Positions 33,172 to 41,991 of a DNA stretch of 64,000 bases are shown in pieces. Both the position numbers and the translations under genes were made by a program. Position 1 is the stretch's first letter, and each line of letters opens with the position of its first letter. The DNA is from DASVVT01 sp036386415 (GTDB lineage: Bacteria; Acidobacteriota; Blastocatellia; Pyrinomonadales; Pyrinomonadaceae): contig DASVVT010000061.1 in the NCBI GenBank assembly GCA_036386415.1, positions 14,557-78,556 on the forward strand, written 5' to 3'. The notes under the pieces are model-generated. The model was not told the DNA's origin. It ran no database searches and saw nothing but the letters and a program-made list of their open reading frames with translations.

Positions 33172-34248
33172 GACGACCAATGAAATGGCAACGCATGTGC
33201 CAGCCTGACATTTAATCACCACGCTTGCGCGGTGGAAGCGGCTCTTTTGTTCTCAGGAAAAAACTTAGCCGCATCTGCTGAAGCGGCATGGGGCGGCGTG
33301 CGCCCCGTTCTCTTCCCTTCGTGGCTTGGCAAAGCGCACCCAGCCCAACCCCGCGTTGGCATTCTGCAAAGTTTTAGAAAGCTTCGCCTGCGCTAGGTCA
33401 TCCAGGAAAGAGTAAGAGGGGTTGAGCAGAGACCGGACGACCCTGTAGCGTGTGATCCGGTTTGCAGTGGAGGCGGAGCATGAGATGAAGGGCAACGGAG
33501 TCCAGGCCGCTTCAATCATCAGCTTTGCGACAGAGAGTAGTGCCCCTTGGTTTCATCTCAACTCTCTGTGCCCCCTCCGTGTTCTCTGCGTCTCCGTGGT
33601 GAGTCTTGTCTGAATTGATTCACCACAGAGACACAGAGGGCGCAGAGGGGGCACAGAGCAGTAATCACATGAGGACTCTACCCGACAGAGTTGAATGATT
33701 CGAGACAGCCGACCTCGAAAATCAGGAAGGGAGCCTCGCCCACGCCTTCGCACAGGGCAGCTCTTCGGCTGCTCCTGATTTCTGATGAGAGCAGGTTGTG
33801 GTATGGCAGGCTGGTCGAAATCATACGTGCCTGGGTAAAAATGTATGCAATAAAGCCACACTTCTTTTTAAGCTCGTCGCGCGCAGCGTGCGCCCGGAGC
33901 GCTGACACTTTTTCTCTCCAGATAAGAGTTGAAGGGCGACGGGCTGTTATTCGATGAAGAGAGTAGTCGAGACAGTTTAATTATTGATCAGCCAGCGTCT
34001 TCAGTACGCTCTCTGGGAAGCAGATTTTTTTCGGCCAAAGGGTAGTCCGTGCGCGTCTAAATTTTTTAGAGGGTTATGCAAATCCAGCCCGGGTCGTTCG
34101 TCAAAGCTCGTGTGGCCCTTCGATTGCAAGAGAAAGGTGGCGTCAGGCAGGTCTTGGCCGGGGATAAATAAAATTTGAACTCCGGCGAAGGAAATTCGTT
34201 AAAGAGATATACATCAAGGGAGCATTTAGACCGAAAGAGCAAGTCATT
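33172..34248. other. Long intergenic region, about 1.1 kb
   Basis: I find no supported gene. The only clear structure is the CACAGAGG-type inverted repeat at 33550-33660. Open frames on both strands cross that repeat and translate to simple Thr-Glu-Thr-Gln or Arg-rich runs, so I reject them. Decayed genes cannot be excluded. Confidence 0.5.
33550..33660. repeat. Intergenic inverted repeat, CACAGAGG type
   Basis: CTCTGTGCCCCCTCCGTG-like units are mirrored by CACAGAGGGCGCAGAGGG units around a TTGATTC centre. This unit family is seen in the intergenic DNA of many bacteria. Confidence 0.85.
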
Positions 34249-34473
34249 ATGACGAAGAAAACCCCGATCAAAATCATCAAACGCGCCGAGCGAAATCGCT
34301 CGGAAAACAACAAGAAAGAGAAGACCACCAGGGAATCCGCGCAGGAGACGGCACGCGAAATGGTCACGACCGTCACCAACTGGGTGAATGAGTTTCAACA
34401 GAAGCGCCGGATGGAGACGAAGCAGGCGATCAAAACGCTCTTCCAGGAGCCGCCGCAGACGAGCGAGGTCTAA
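34249..34473 (+). CDS. Small basic helical protein, unknown
   Basis: This 74-residue, very charged protein (KIIKRAERNRSENNKKEKTT) ends in an amphipathic helix (VTTVTNWVNEFQQKRRMETK). It has no family that I recognise. It could be a small DNA- or ribosome-associated protein on composition alone. A hairpin terminator about 90 nt downstream and the absence of competing frames support it as a gene. Confidence 0.55.
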   Translation: MTKKTPIKIIKRAERNRSENNKKEKTTRESAQETAREMVTTVTNWVNEFQQKRRMETKQAIKTLFQEPPQTSEV

Positions 34474-34559
34474 ACACTGTACGCGTGAGCGGCAGGCCAA
34501 CCGCTGCACCATTCGCGTCTTTGCCTTAACGAGATCAGACAACAGACCGTCCTAACCAG

Positions 34560-34594
34560 AAGGGCGACTCCCCGACGAATGGGGAGTCGCCCTT
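34560..34594. terminator. 14-bp perfect hairpin
   Basis: AAGGGCGACTCCCC pairs exactly with GGGGAGTCGCCCTT over a 7-nt loop. The tail (TGAAGTTTC) is poor in T, so it may be a factor-assisted or bidirectional terminator or an mRNA end stabiliser. Confidence 0.65.
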
Positions 34595-34675
34595 TGAAGT
34601 TTCGAACAGAGTTTGCCGCTTTCTATTCACATGAGCGAAGACCGAAGCGCCAGAGTATGTAAGGCAGTTTCAAGC

Positions 34676-34800
34676 AGGGATGAACAGGCAGAAGAAGAAA
34701 TGCGGAATTAAAAGAAGAACCAAAACGCTTTGATTTCGTCTCTTGATGCATCATTGCGCGTACAGTATTTGCTTTCACCCTGTCTATCCCTGTTAATTAC
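34676..34800. repeat. Weak inverted repeat, CAGGGATGAACAGG type
   Basis: The CAGGGATGAACAGGCAG region is roughly mirrored by CCTGTCTATCCCTG. The arms are imperfect and far apart. Confidence 0.4.
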
Positions 34801-34952
34801 TTCCTCTTCTTTCTACTGACCTGCGATCTTTGTGAGGCGCTCTTCACTGTTCTTTTGTTTGCTTGGCGAAAGGCGCAGCGAGGCGTTGACACCAAACGGG
34901 CGCGGGGGATAGCATCCTGAATACCATACAGAAAGAGGCGTGCTCAATTCCG

Positions 34953-35132
34953 GTGAAAGCAACTACCCGCAAGACAAGTAAGAGACCGAGCGAGCGTCCC
35001 GTCTTTGAGGCGATACGCAAGCCCGTTGCGCCGCCCGGCCACCCGCTTGGACGCGCCAAGCCTGAAGATCGCGCCCACCCCGCACAGCGCAAAGCCAAAC
35101 ACAAGCGTCGCGTCGCAGGAGACGCAGATTGA
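34953..35132 (+). CDS. Small basic Pro/Arg-rich protein (59 codons)
   Basis: This short frame opens with GTG and reads a strongly basic, Pro-rich peptide with segments KRPSERPVFEAIRKPVAPPG and AQRKAKHKRRVAGDAD. The codon usage matches the neighbours (third position G/C) and the composition is not that of the opposite strand. No ribosome-binding site is obvious, only GAGGCG 12 nt upstream. It may be a ribosome- or nucleic-acid-associated small protein. I give it moderate-to-low confidence. Confidence 0.4.
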   Translation: MKATTRKTSKRPSERPVFEAIRKPVAPPGHPLGRAKPEDRAHPAQRKAKHKRRVAGDAD

Positions 35133-35187
35133 GAAGATGCCTCGTAGACGAATCCGGGTGAGGCAGCCATGGCAGCCTTAAGCCATC

Positions 35188-35739
35188 ATGCGCCAGAATG
35201 ACCTGCAAATGTCAGAAGTCCCAGAAGCTTTCATAGCATATGCCCGCTCGCTCCTGACGACGGATTATCTGCCGAAGATCGAACGTTGCCTGGAAAGGCT
35301 GACGGATGAGGATGTATGGTGGCGCGCTCATGAAGAGTCGAACAGCATAGGCAACCTGCTCCTGCATCTCGCTGGCAACGTGCGGCAATGGATTGTGAGC
35401 GGCGTGGGCGGTGGCCGAGACCAACGTGTGCGGCAAGAGGAGTTTGACGAGCGCTCCAAATTGACGCGCGCAGAGCTGCTCGCCCGATTGAAACAGACGC
35501 TTCAGGAAGCAGACGATGTGCTCGCCCGCCTCGATCCCGCGAGCATGCTTCGGCAGCGTCGGATTCAGGGACACGCCGTCACCACGCTTCAGGCGATCTT
35601 TCACGTCGTCGAGCATTTCTCTATGCACACCGGACAGATTATCCTGATCACCAAGATGCTCAAGACGGAGGACCTGAAATTCTACGATTTTTCGGGCGGC
35701 GCGCCGATGCCTAACTGGCGAAAAGAGTCTGGGGTCTAG
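35188..35739 (+). CDS. DinB-superfamily (DUF1572-like) protein
   Basis: This 183-residue protein has the four-helix DinB fold. The His residues that hold the metal are visible in GNLLLHLAGNVRQWI and HVVEHFSMHTGQI. DUF1572-type proteins are related to bacillithiol transferases and mycothiol-dependent enzymes; the activity is not known. The first ATG is at 35188 and MSEVPEAF at 35209 is an equally good start. The stop (TAG) lies in the first unit of the GAGTC-type repeat that follows. Confidence 0.8.
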   Translation: MRQNDLQMSEVPEAFIAYARSLLTTDYLPKIERCLERLTDEDVWWRAHEESNSIGNLLLHLAGNVRQWIVSGVGGGRDQRVRQEEFDERSKLTRAELLARLKQTLQEADDVLARLDPASMLRQRRIQGHAVTTLQAIFHVVEHFSMHTGQIILITKMLKTEDLKFYDFSGGAPMPNWRKESGV

Positions 35740-35813
35740 AGTCCGAGAGTCTGGAGTCAGAAAAGGGAGTTAGTCTTTGACCCCGGACTCTCGGACTCTC
35801 GGACTCTCGGACT
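35728..35813. repeat. Inverted repeat, GACTCTCG (8-nt) and GAGTCTGG units
   Basis: The left arm (GTCTAGAGTCCGAGAGTCTGG) overlaps the DinB stop. The right arm has three tandem GGACTCTC units. The centre has AGAAAAGGGAG. Confidence 0.85.
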
Positions 35814-35981
35814 GATTTTGCAATTTTTGGCTTTTAAAACTTGCTGATTCATGCTTAATATAGGCTCGTTATCAAAACATTAGCTGTGGTTACGGGTAGC
35901 GACCGCGAGGCAGGGCATTCTCAGCCTCTCGCATGAAGCGTCCGTACTCGACAGTAGACACTATTGAGGGAGGTTGATCTG

Positions 35982-36257
35982 ATGACTTATACCGTTACGG
36001 AGCCGTGCGTGAACTGTCGTTATACGGATTGCGCGCTGGTATGTCCCGTCGAAGCTTTTCACCTACAACCCACTTGGCTGGTGATTAATCCAGAGACTTG
36101 CATTGATTGCGACGCGTGCGTGCCGGAGTGCCCTGTCGAAGCAATATTCCCAGAAGATAAAGTGCCGGAGGAATGGGCTCATTATACACAGCTCAACGCT
36201 GAACTATCGATGGACGGCTCGCCGACGATCAGCGAGAAGCTCGACCCTCTTTGCTAA
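35982..36257 (+). CDS. fdxA: Seven-iron (3Fe-4S/4Fe-4S) ferredoxin, FdxA type
   Basis: This 91-residue ferredoxin has two cluster regions: CVNCRYTDCALVCPVEAF and CIDCDACVPECPVEAIFPED, the arrangement of FdxA (Azotobacter FdI). It is a cytoplasmic low-potential electron carrier. The C-terminal extension (WAHYTQLNAELS) is also typical. The start is set at 35982 rather than 35964 because GGGAGGT sits 8 nt upstream. A TAATAT-type -10 element at about 35855 could be its promoter. Confidence 0.92.
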   Translation: MTYTVTEPCVNCRYTDCALVCPVEAFHLQPTWLVINPETCIDCDACVPECPVEAIFPEDKVPEEWAHYTQLNAELSMDGSPTISEKLDPLC

Positions 36258-36416
36258 GCGATGATACTTTAATCGCGCTCTTAAAACTTGAACAAGGAAC
36301 GTGGCGCGCGAGTCCTGACCGATGAGGCGAGGTTCGCGCGCCATGTGTGTATACCCGGCAAGGCGGGAAGCAAAGAAGTGGAACAAATTATTACTGAGAC
36401 GCAGCCGGAACTAATT

Positions 36417-36713
36417 ATGAATAAACGCACGAAGCGCGTCATGGGTATCGTGGCGCTTACCGCCGGAGCATTGGGCGCTGCCGGGGCGCTTGTCATGAGA
36501 ATGAGAGAGCCCCGGCGCGCGCGATTTAAAACTCCAAATGATAACGTGTGGGCACGCCCCGGCATGAGCGTCACTTTCCGCGCCGAGCTGAAGCCGGGTC
36601 GCGACGCGGCAGAGAGAACTTTTCGCGTCGCGGAGCTATTACCCAACGGGCGTGTCACGGTCGAAGGCATCGCAGGCGAGCACGCTGAGAACGAGTTCGA
36701 GCGCGTCAGGTAG
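36417..36713 (+). CDS. Small single-pass membrane protein, unknown
   Basis: This 98-residue protein has one hydrophobic helix (VMGIVALTAGALGAAGALVM) and a soluble domain with beta pattern (MSVTFRAELKPGRD, then ERTFRVAELLPNGRVTVEGI). The frame opens upstream at TTG 36288, but the upstream part is weakly coding, so ATG 36417 (MNKRTKRV) is preferred. No family was recognised. It precedes the TPR gene by 25 nt and the two may be co-transcribed. Confidence 0.55.
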   Translation: MNKRTKRVMGIVALTAGALGAAGALVMRMREPRRARFKTPNDNVWARPGMSVTFRAELKPGRDAAERTFRVAELLPNGRVTVEGIAGEHAENEFERVR

Positions 36714-36738
36714 CTAGGCAGAGACCGAAAGGCCAGAG

Positions 36739-37083
36739 ATGTCACAATCAAGGATCGAGCTGTTCAAGACGATGGCGCGCGACCAGCCCGAAGATGTCAT
36801 GATCTGGTACGGGCTGGCGAGCGAGTACGCCAAGCTTGAGCAATGGGGCGAGGCCGCCGATGCCCTGCGCAACGTCTTGCGCCTCAACCCAGATTACACC
36901 GCCGCCTATCAGATGCTCGGCACAGCTCTCTTGAATGAAGGCGAAAAAGAGGAGGCGCGTCGCGCCTGGACGAACGGGATAGAAGCGGCCACGCGCACCG
37001 GAGCATGGAAAGCACGCCAGCACATGGAAGGCTTGCTTGCTGGCACAAGCGAGGAGTCTGGCTCAGGATTCTGCGAACAATAA
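36739..37083 (+). CDS. TPR-repeat protein
   Basis: This 114-residue protein has three TPR-type helix pairs (DVMIWYGLASEYAKLEQWGE, DALRNVLRLNPDYTAAYQML, GTALLNEGEKEEARRAWTNG). TPR units mediate protein contacts, and it has no other domain. The start ATG follows GAAAGG by a short gap. A heptamer-like inverted repeat begins 8 nt after the stop. Confidence 0.8.
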   Translation: MSQSRIELFKTMARDQPEDVMIWYGLASEYAKLEQWGEAADALRNVLRLNPDYTAAYQMLGTALLNEGEKEEARRAWTNGIEAATRTGAWKARQHMEGLLAGTSEESGSGFCEQ

Positions 37084-37090
37084 AACGGGA

Positions 37091-37178
37091 AGAATTCAGA
37101 ATACAGAACGCAGGAGACAGAAGGAAAGGCTGAGAGCGCGTTTCTTCTGTCTCCTGTGTTCTGTATTCTGTCTCCTGC
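37091..37178. repeat. Inverted repeat, CAGAATACAGAA type
   Basis: GAATTCAGAATACAGAACGC and AGGAGACAGAAGG on the left are mirrored by TTCTGTCTCCTGTGTTCTGT on the right. It fills the space between two convergent genes, and its outer end is 3 nt from the stop of the minus-strand gene. Confidence 0.85.
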
Positions 37179-37180
37179 TT

Positions 37181-37957
37181 TTACCACTCGTACGTGTGCC
37201 CCGGCTCCATGATGCGGAGCTTGGGAATGGCGAGGGCATTAAGCTCTTCGACCAGCTTTTCGCGGTAGGCGGGTTTGAGATGAACCGCCAGGATGTCTAA
37301 CCCGTTGTGATCCAACTTGCGCAGTTCTTTACGGAGCAGAGCCGGAGTGAAGTGGCGCGAGACCTCCGCCAACTGCGCCATCGAATCCGGAAAAGATGCT
37401 TCAATCAGGAGGGCATCGAGGCGCGGCGTGCGGTTGACGACCTGCCAGAACTCTTCCGTCTCGTAGGTGTCCGAGCTAAAGGCGACAGTTGTCTTTGCGT
37501 CGGACACGATGAGGCCGACCGTGGGGACGATGTGATTGACGGGAACGGCGACGACGCGCAGGTGAGCGACCTTGAACTCTTCGCCCACGCGGAACGGCAC
37601 ATACTCCATGACGCGCCCCTTATCGTTGGAGAGTTCGGAGAAGCGCGGGTAGACAGTCCAGTTGAAGATGTCGCGTTCGAGCATGCCGATGACCTCTTCT
37701 GTAGCATGAACGCGGACGGGGCCGTCCAGAAAGCCGAAGAGATCGTCAATGTAGATGGGCAAGCTCGCGATATGATCTATGTGCGGGTGCGTGATGATGA
37801 CATCGCGCACGGTGTCGCGCTGGGCATCGGTCAGAGCAATAGCGATGCTTCCGGCATCGACGGTCACGCGGTCGTCAATGAGATAGCAGGTCAGGCGCTG
37901 CTCAGGGGTGGCGCGCCCTCTGCTATCAAAGGTGCTGGGTAGAAGTTGAATCTTCAC
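37181..37957 (-). CDS. MBL-fold class II cyclic-nucleotide phosphodiesterase-like protein
   Basis: This 258-residue metallo-beta-lactamase-fold hydrolase resembles class II 3',5'-cAMP phosphodiesterases. The metal site is THPHIDHIASLP, with further His/Asp in VPVNHIVPTVG and FSSDTYETEEF and the terminal LAVHLKPAYRE. The start codon is GTG 37957 with no clear ribosome-binding site. A cyclic-nucleotide role is inferred from the family; MBL proteins often differ in substrate. Confidence 0.82.
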   Translation of the reverse strand: MKIQLLPSTFDSRGRATPEQRLTCYLIDDRVTVDAGSIAIALTDAQRDTVRDVIITHPHIDHIASLPIYIDDLFGFLDGPVRVHATEEVIGMLERDIFNWTVYPRFSELSNDKGRVMEYVPFRVGEEFKVAHLRVVAVPVNHIVPTVGLIVSDAKTTVAFSSDTYETEEFWQVVNRTPRLDALLIEASFPDSMAQLAEVSRHFTPALLRKELRKLDHNGLDILAVHLKPAYREKLVEELNALAIPKLRIMEPGHTYEW

Positions 37958-38044
37958 GAGTTGGTTTCGGCCAATCCTGTCTCTCGCTCTGAAGCCGTTT
38001 CAGTATATGACATTCGATCAAAAGTGTGCACGCCCGGCGCGCCG

Positions 38045-39259
38045 TCAAAGTTGTCCGAGGCGTTGTCTGAGTTCCTGTAATGTCCGGATGTAGGCGGCTT
38101 CACGTTCGGCATCAAATTGCTGGCCGCCGCGTAAGCCACGCGCCACGCGGCTGCGGTGAAAAGCCAGCTCGCTCGCCATCTGATTGAAGCGCATGCGCGT
38201 CCGCCAACGGCTGATGCCGCCTCTCGTCAGCGCGCGCATGGAGGAGCCGACGCGCCCGCGAACAGAGCACAGGCGATTATACTCCTCCTGCGTCAACAAA
38301 CCGCGCTCAAAGTCGCAGAGCAGATGCTCGCGCACGATGCGCCCTTCGCGCCTGACAGCAAAGAGAATCAGTGACATGACGACGCAGAAGATCGGAACCA
38401 TCACGATGATATAAATCTTGATGAAGTTCCAGAATGCCTCCTCCTCATTTCTTGCCGTCGCCCCGGAGACGACCGCCAGAAAATTCCAAAGGAAGTGCAG
38501 GAACATCGCCAGCAAAAAGCCCGCGAGGGGAAGAATGATCTTCCAGGCGATGTGTTTCGACTGGCGCGCCGCGCCAAGGCCGATGCCCGTCATGCTCGTA
38601 AAGAGCGGGTGCGAATAGGGAGCCAGCATGCCGCGTAAAAAGTATATCTGGTGGAAATCCTCGTTATGAATGCCGCGCGCTTTAGCGATCACACCGCCGT
38701 AATACTGAAAGTTCTCGGTCATCGCAAAGCCCAGGCCCACCATTCCCGCGTAGACGAAGCCATCGACGACGCCGTCAAACTCATCCTTCTTCCAGAAGAA
38801 GAGAAGGAAGAGAACCAGGGCTTTGGCGGTCTCTTCGACGATGGGGGCGGAGATGACCGCCCCGTAAAGATTCGCAATCGCGCGTGATCCGGTCAGCACG
38901 GCGACGAAGACCCCGCCAAGCGTGTTGATGAGATAAGCGATGAAGACGGCGATGGTCGCGCCCCAGAAAAATGCTATCGCGAGCATCCACAGGGGCTCCG
39001 CCTCGTAGCGGTCGATCCACAGGATCAGTATTATGTAGAGCGGAACGGGCAGCGTCGCAACCAGCATCGCCGCCAGCAGCGCGGCCAGACCTGTCTCGGA
39101 TGCGATCATCAGAAGGACGAGCAGGCCGAGGAGGCACGCGATTAAAGCGGCGAAGAGACTGAGCACCCACTTGAGCACGAGCCTGCCTTTAAACGGCTTG
39201 ATGATGACGGTCGGCTGGTATGCGCCAGCGTAGTTCGGTACCCTGTTATCAGGCATCAT
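38045..39259 (-). CDS. PrsW-family intramembrane metalloprotease
   Basis: This 404-residue multi-pass protein has the PrsW signature: EETAKALVLFLLFFW (EExxK), then GFVYAGMVGLGFAMTEN and a His in SHPLFTSMTGIG. These residues bind metal and cleave substrate inside the membrane. PrsW of B. subtilis cleaves the anti-sigma factor RsiW; the substrate here is unknown. Eight or so helices are seen, then a soluble Arg-rich C-terminus (WRTRMRFNQMASELAFHRSR). Two adjacent ATGs mark the start. Confidence 0.9.
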   Translation of the reverse strand: MMPDNRVPNYAGAYQPTVIIKPFKGRLVLKWVLSLFAALIACLLGLLVLLMIASETGLAALLAAMLVATLPVPLYIILILWIDRYEAEPLWMLAIAFFWGATIAVFIAYLINTLGGVFVAVLTGSRAIANLYGAVISAPIVEETAKALVLFLLFFWKKDEFDGVVDGFVYAGMVGLGFAMTENFQYYGGVIAKARGIHNEDFHQIYFLRGMLAPYSHPLFTSMTGIGLGAARQSKHIAWKIILPLAGFLLAMFLHFLWNFLAVVSGATARNEEEAFWNFIKIYIIVMVPIFCVVMSLILFAVRREGRIVREHLLCDFERGLLTQEEYNRLCSVRGRVGSSMRALTRGGISRWRTRMRFNQMASELAFHRSRVARGLRGGQQFDAEREAAYIRTLQELRQRLGQL

Positions 39260-39399
39260 AGCGAATCACCAATAAAATTAATGGCCGACCAGATCAAACG
39301 CTCTGGACGAGCGTACGGAGTCCAACCGTAGGTAAAACCGGGGCTCAGTATAGCTACATTTACGCTTGAAGTTCTAGCCCTATTTCACATTATCCTGGA

Positions 39400-40173
39400 T
39401 TAGCGTGCGCAGGTTTGTGCGCGCCCGCCATCGATGGAGTAGGTCGCGCCCGTGATCCATGCGGCGCGCTCGGAAGCGAGGTAGAGGATCAGTTCCGCGA
39501 CCTCGCGCGCATGGCCGACGCGTCCCAGAGGGTGCGTGCCCTGCGAGCGTTCGAGAAATGCCGCATATTCATCTTCGCTCATCCCGCCGCGCTTATGTAT
39601 CTCCGTGACGACGACGCCGGGATTGACGGCGTTGACCCTCACACCCCTCGGGGCAAGCTCAAGCGCGGCGCAGCGCGTCAGTTGATCCAGACCGGCCTTC
39701 GATACGCAGTAGGCCAGCACGCCGGGAAAGGCGCGCAGCCCCGTCACGCTTGAGACGTTGACGATATTGCCGCGCCGCTGCGCGAGGTAGGGAACGGCCT
39801 GCTGCATGAGGTTGAAAACGGCGCGCAGGTTGACATTCAGCATCGCGTCCCAATCAACGAGCGACGTGGTCTCAATCGTCCCGTTACTGATATGCCCGGC
39901 GGCGTTGACGAGCACGTCGAGCGCTCCGAATCGCTCAACCGCTCGAGCGACGATGCTGCGGGCTGCCCCGTCATCCGTCACGTCTGAAGGAATCGCCAGC
40001 GCCGCGCCTCCGCTGCCCTGAATCTCTTCGACGACAAGCCTGAGCCTTCCCTGGTCGCGCCCGACCGCTGCGACCGCTGCTCCGGCTTCGGCGAAGCGCA
40101 ACGCCGTGGCATGCCCGATGCCGGATGTCGCGCCCGTAACTAAAGCGACTTTATCTCTCAGCTCATTATCCAT
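39400..40173 (-). CDS. SDR-family NAD(P)-dependent oxidoreductase
   Basis: This 257-residue classical short-chain dehydrogenase has a cofactor loop GATSGIG, the NAAG motif, catalytic Ser in SSVTGLRAFPG and Tyr/Lys in YCVSKAG. The C-terminal part has ITGATYSIDGGR. The substrate cannot be told from sequence. The ATG at 40173 follows GAAGGGG and aligns the GATSGIG loop at the usual distance; the upstream opening at 40254 would add an unlikely 27 residues. Confidence 0.92.
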   Translation of the reverse strand: MDNELRDKVALVTGATSGIGHATALRFAEAGAAVAAVGRDQGRLRLVVEEIQGSGGAALAIPSDVTDDGAARSIVARAVERFGALDVLVNAAGHISNGTIETTSLVDWDAMLNVNLRAVFNLMQQAVPYLAQRRGNIVNVSSVTGLRAFPGVLAYCVSKAGLDQLTRCAALELAPRGVRVNAVNPGVVVTEIHKRGGMSEDEYAAFLERSQGTHPLGRVGHAREVAELILYLASERAAWITGATYSIDGGRAQTCAR

Positions 40174-40582
40174 TGCGAAAATCCCCTTCGCGCGCCTTCG
40201 AGCGCACACGAGAGACCTAGAGTACGGATAGCAACTGTATGGAGCGTCGGACATCCTACCATATCTATATTTTGTAATTGAGTGCGACTCAGGTCAGCAC
40301 CCGTCAAACTTCAGCCGGGCGGGTGCTGATCTCTGCGCGGCTGTGCCAGCTTGATCGTATGGGAGTGCAGAGGAAGCGCGCTCACCGAGTGGGGCGCTCT
40401 GGCTTGAATGAGGCGATTTACGTGTTGACAGATAAAGCTGAAAAGGTTGACTATTGATCTCCGTCCAGCCTGCGCGGTGCCCTGAAAGCGTTATCTGAAG
40501 GGCGACAGTGCGACAACATGAACACGCTTAGCACACGCAACTGGAAGAAGACGATTTCATCTTCGCTCTGAGGGGATGTGAC
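40174..40582. other. Intergenic region between divergent genes, with hairpin at 40294-40329
   Basis: TCAGCACCCG (40294-40303) pairs exactly with CGGGTGCTGA (40320-40329). Two TTGAC boxes about 23 bp apart lie near 40425-40455. No reading frame is convincing. This is a likely regulatory region for both flanking genes. Confidence 0.45.
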
Positions 40583-41629
40583 TTGGGCATCAATTCGGCT
40601 GATCCGGCTTTCGCCAATCGAGCGCGACAGCACAGGCGCTCTGTCTTAAGCGCCTCGCACAGGCGCGGCTCGTCGTCGCGCCCGCGCATGCCCTCGACCT
40701 CAGGCTATATGGCCGCCGCCGGAGCAACCGCCGCCGCCCTCTTTTTCGTGCTCTGGTGGATGCTGCACAACAGCGGCGACGAAGCGCCGTGGGTTCCCGC
40801 CGGACTGGCCGCAAGCGTCGTCATGCTCGTCGCGGTGGCGGCGCGCGAAGTCGTGATGCGGCGCGCGTGGACGCGTTATATCCTGGAGCAGGGGACGCAC
40901 GATCAGACCATCAAGGGGACGCGCAAACACGGTAGCAGCGGCAGCAGCAGTAGCGGTAGCAGCGAATCACACAACTCGCATTCGTCACGGCTGCGTGCGA
41001 TCAATAAACAGTCGTCTGAAGCGGATGCCGTGGGCGCTCCGCCCGAAGCTCATCTTGAGGTCTATCACGCGTGCAAAGATTTTCTGGCGACGGCTGATGA
41101 AGCCCTGCGCTCGACCTCGACAGCCGAGCGCCGCATGGCCTTGCGCGCCGGACAGGAGCATGTGCGCGCGCTCCAAAAACATCATCTCCTGACGTGGGCG
41201 CGCAGCGCATCCCGCTCGCTGACCCACGAAGCTCAGCGGCGCGTCTCTGTCTCGGATAAGATAGAGACGGCGGGGCGCGCTCTGGATGTCATAGACGCGG
41301 CGCTCAAGGTGTACCCGGACGAGGCGGAGTTGCGCGAATCCGAGTTGGCTGTACGCGAGTTCGTCGCCTCCGTCAAGGTCGGGCGCTGGGTGGAGCTGGC
41401 CGAGCGTGCGGCCTTCAAACAACAGTACGAGCGCGCCATTGATCGCTACCGTGATGCGCTCTTCTACCTTTCGCGCGAACAGATGAAGGAAGAGGTGCGC
41501 TCTGAAACGGCTGAACGCATCGGGCGCGAGATAGAGCTGCTGCGCGCGCGCCTTCAATTGGATGACGGGACGCCGAAGCCGAGCGCGCCCGCTTCACCAA
41601 AGCGCCGAAGAGGAAGAGCGGGGCGATGA
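40583..41629 (+). CDS. Hypothetical membrane protein with TPR-like C-terminus
   Basis: This 348-residue protein begins at TTG 40583 with AGGGGA six nt upstream, so the unusual start has support. A basic N-terminal leader precedes two hydrophobic helices (AAAGATAAALFFVLWWML and LAASVVMLVAVAAREVVM). A Ser-rich linker encoded by AGC/AGT repeats (near 40930-40970) and a helical soluble domain follow. The domain has KFLATADEAL-like and IDAALKVYPDEAELRESELA segments that look TPR-like. The end is a Lys/Arg-rich tail. Function is unknown. It overlaps the next gene by 4 nt. Confidence 0.6.
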   Translation: MGINSADPAFANRARQHRRSVLSASHRRGSSSRPRMPSTSGYMAAAGATAAALFFVLWWMLHNSGDEAPWVPAGLAASVVMLVAVAAREVVMRRAWTRYILEQGTHDQTIKGTRKHGSSGSSSSGSSESHNSHSSRLRAINKQSSEADAVGAPPEAHLEVYHACKDFLATADEALRSTSTAERRMALRAGQEHVRALQKHHLLTWARSASRSLTHEAQRRVSVSDKIETAGRALDVIDAALKVYPDEAELRESELAVREFVASVKVGRWVELAERAAFKQQYERAIDRYRDALFYLSREQMKEEVRSETAERIGREIELLRARLQLDDGTPKPSAPASPKRRRGRAGR

Positions 41630-41859
41630 TCGCACAGCGTTGTCCAAAATGTCATAGCTCGCGCATCAGGCGTGGTTATAAGCCGACGCCCTGGTTTATG
41701 CGCTTGTTTGGCATATATAATCTTTTGTGCGATCATTGCAATCTGCTTTTTACGGGATTCGCTGTCCCCGGCACAGTTTCCAGGCATGGCGGCAGAAGAA
41801 AGAAGCAACCTTCGCCGTCGCCATCGAATAAAACGAGTCAAGACGCGCGCCGTCCGTGA
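41626..41859 (+). CDS. Small zinc-ribbon protein, unknown
   Basis: This 77-residue protein has CPKCHSSRIRRGYKPTPWFM followed by a second pair, CDHCN, within a membrane-like stretch (RLFGIYNLL). The tail is basic and Ser/Lys-rich. The start overlaps the stop of the upstream gene (ATGA), implying translational coupling with it. I cannot assign a family. Confidence 0.6.
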   Translation: MIAQRCPKCHSSRIRRGYKPTPWFMRLFGIYNLLCDHCNLLFTGFAVPGTVSRHGGRRKKQPSPSPSNKTSQDARRP

Positions 41860-41991
41860 GATGAGACCGAGCCGCGCGAGGCAGCCTTTGATCATCTCCT
41901 GACATCTCGGATGCGTATTGCTCGGGCTTCTACTCGACATCACCGGTAAGTGCGCGCGATACTTTTTGCAATTGGTTCGGAGGATTCAACA

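Noticed and set aside
33553..33861. Minus-strand frame ending in a Thr-Glu-Thr-Gln-Arg run
   Set aside because: This text is the translation of the CACAGAGG-type repeat and not a protein.
33691..33957. Open frame in the long intergenic region
   Set aside because: It has no family features or ribosome-binding site.
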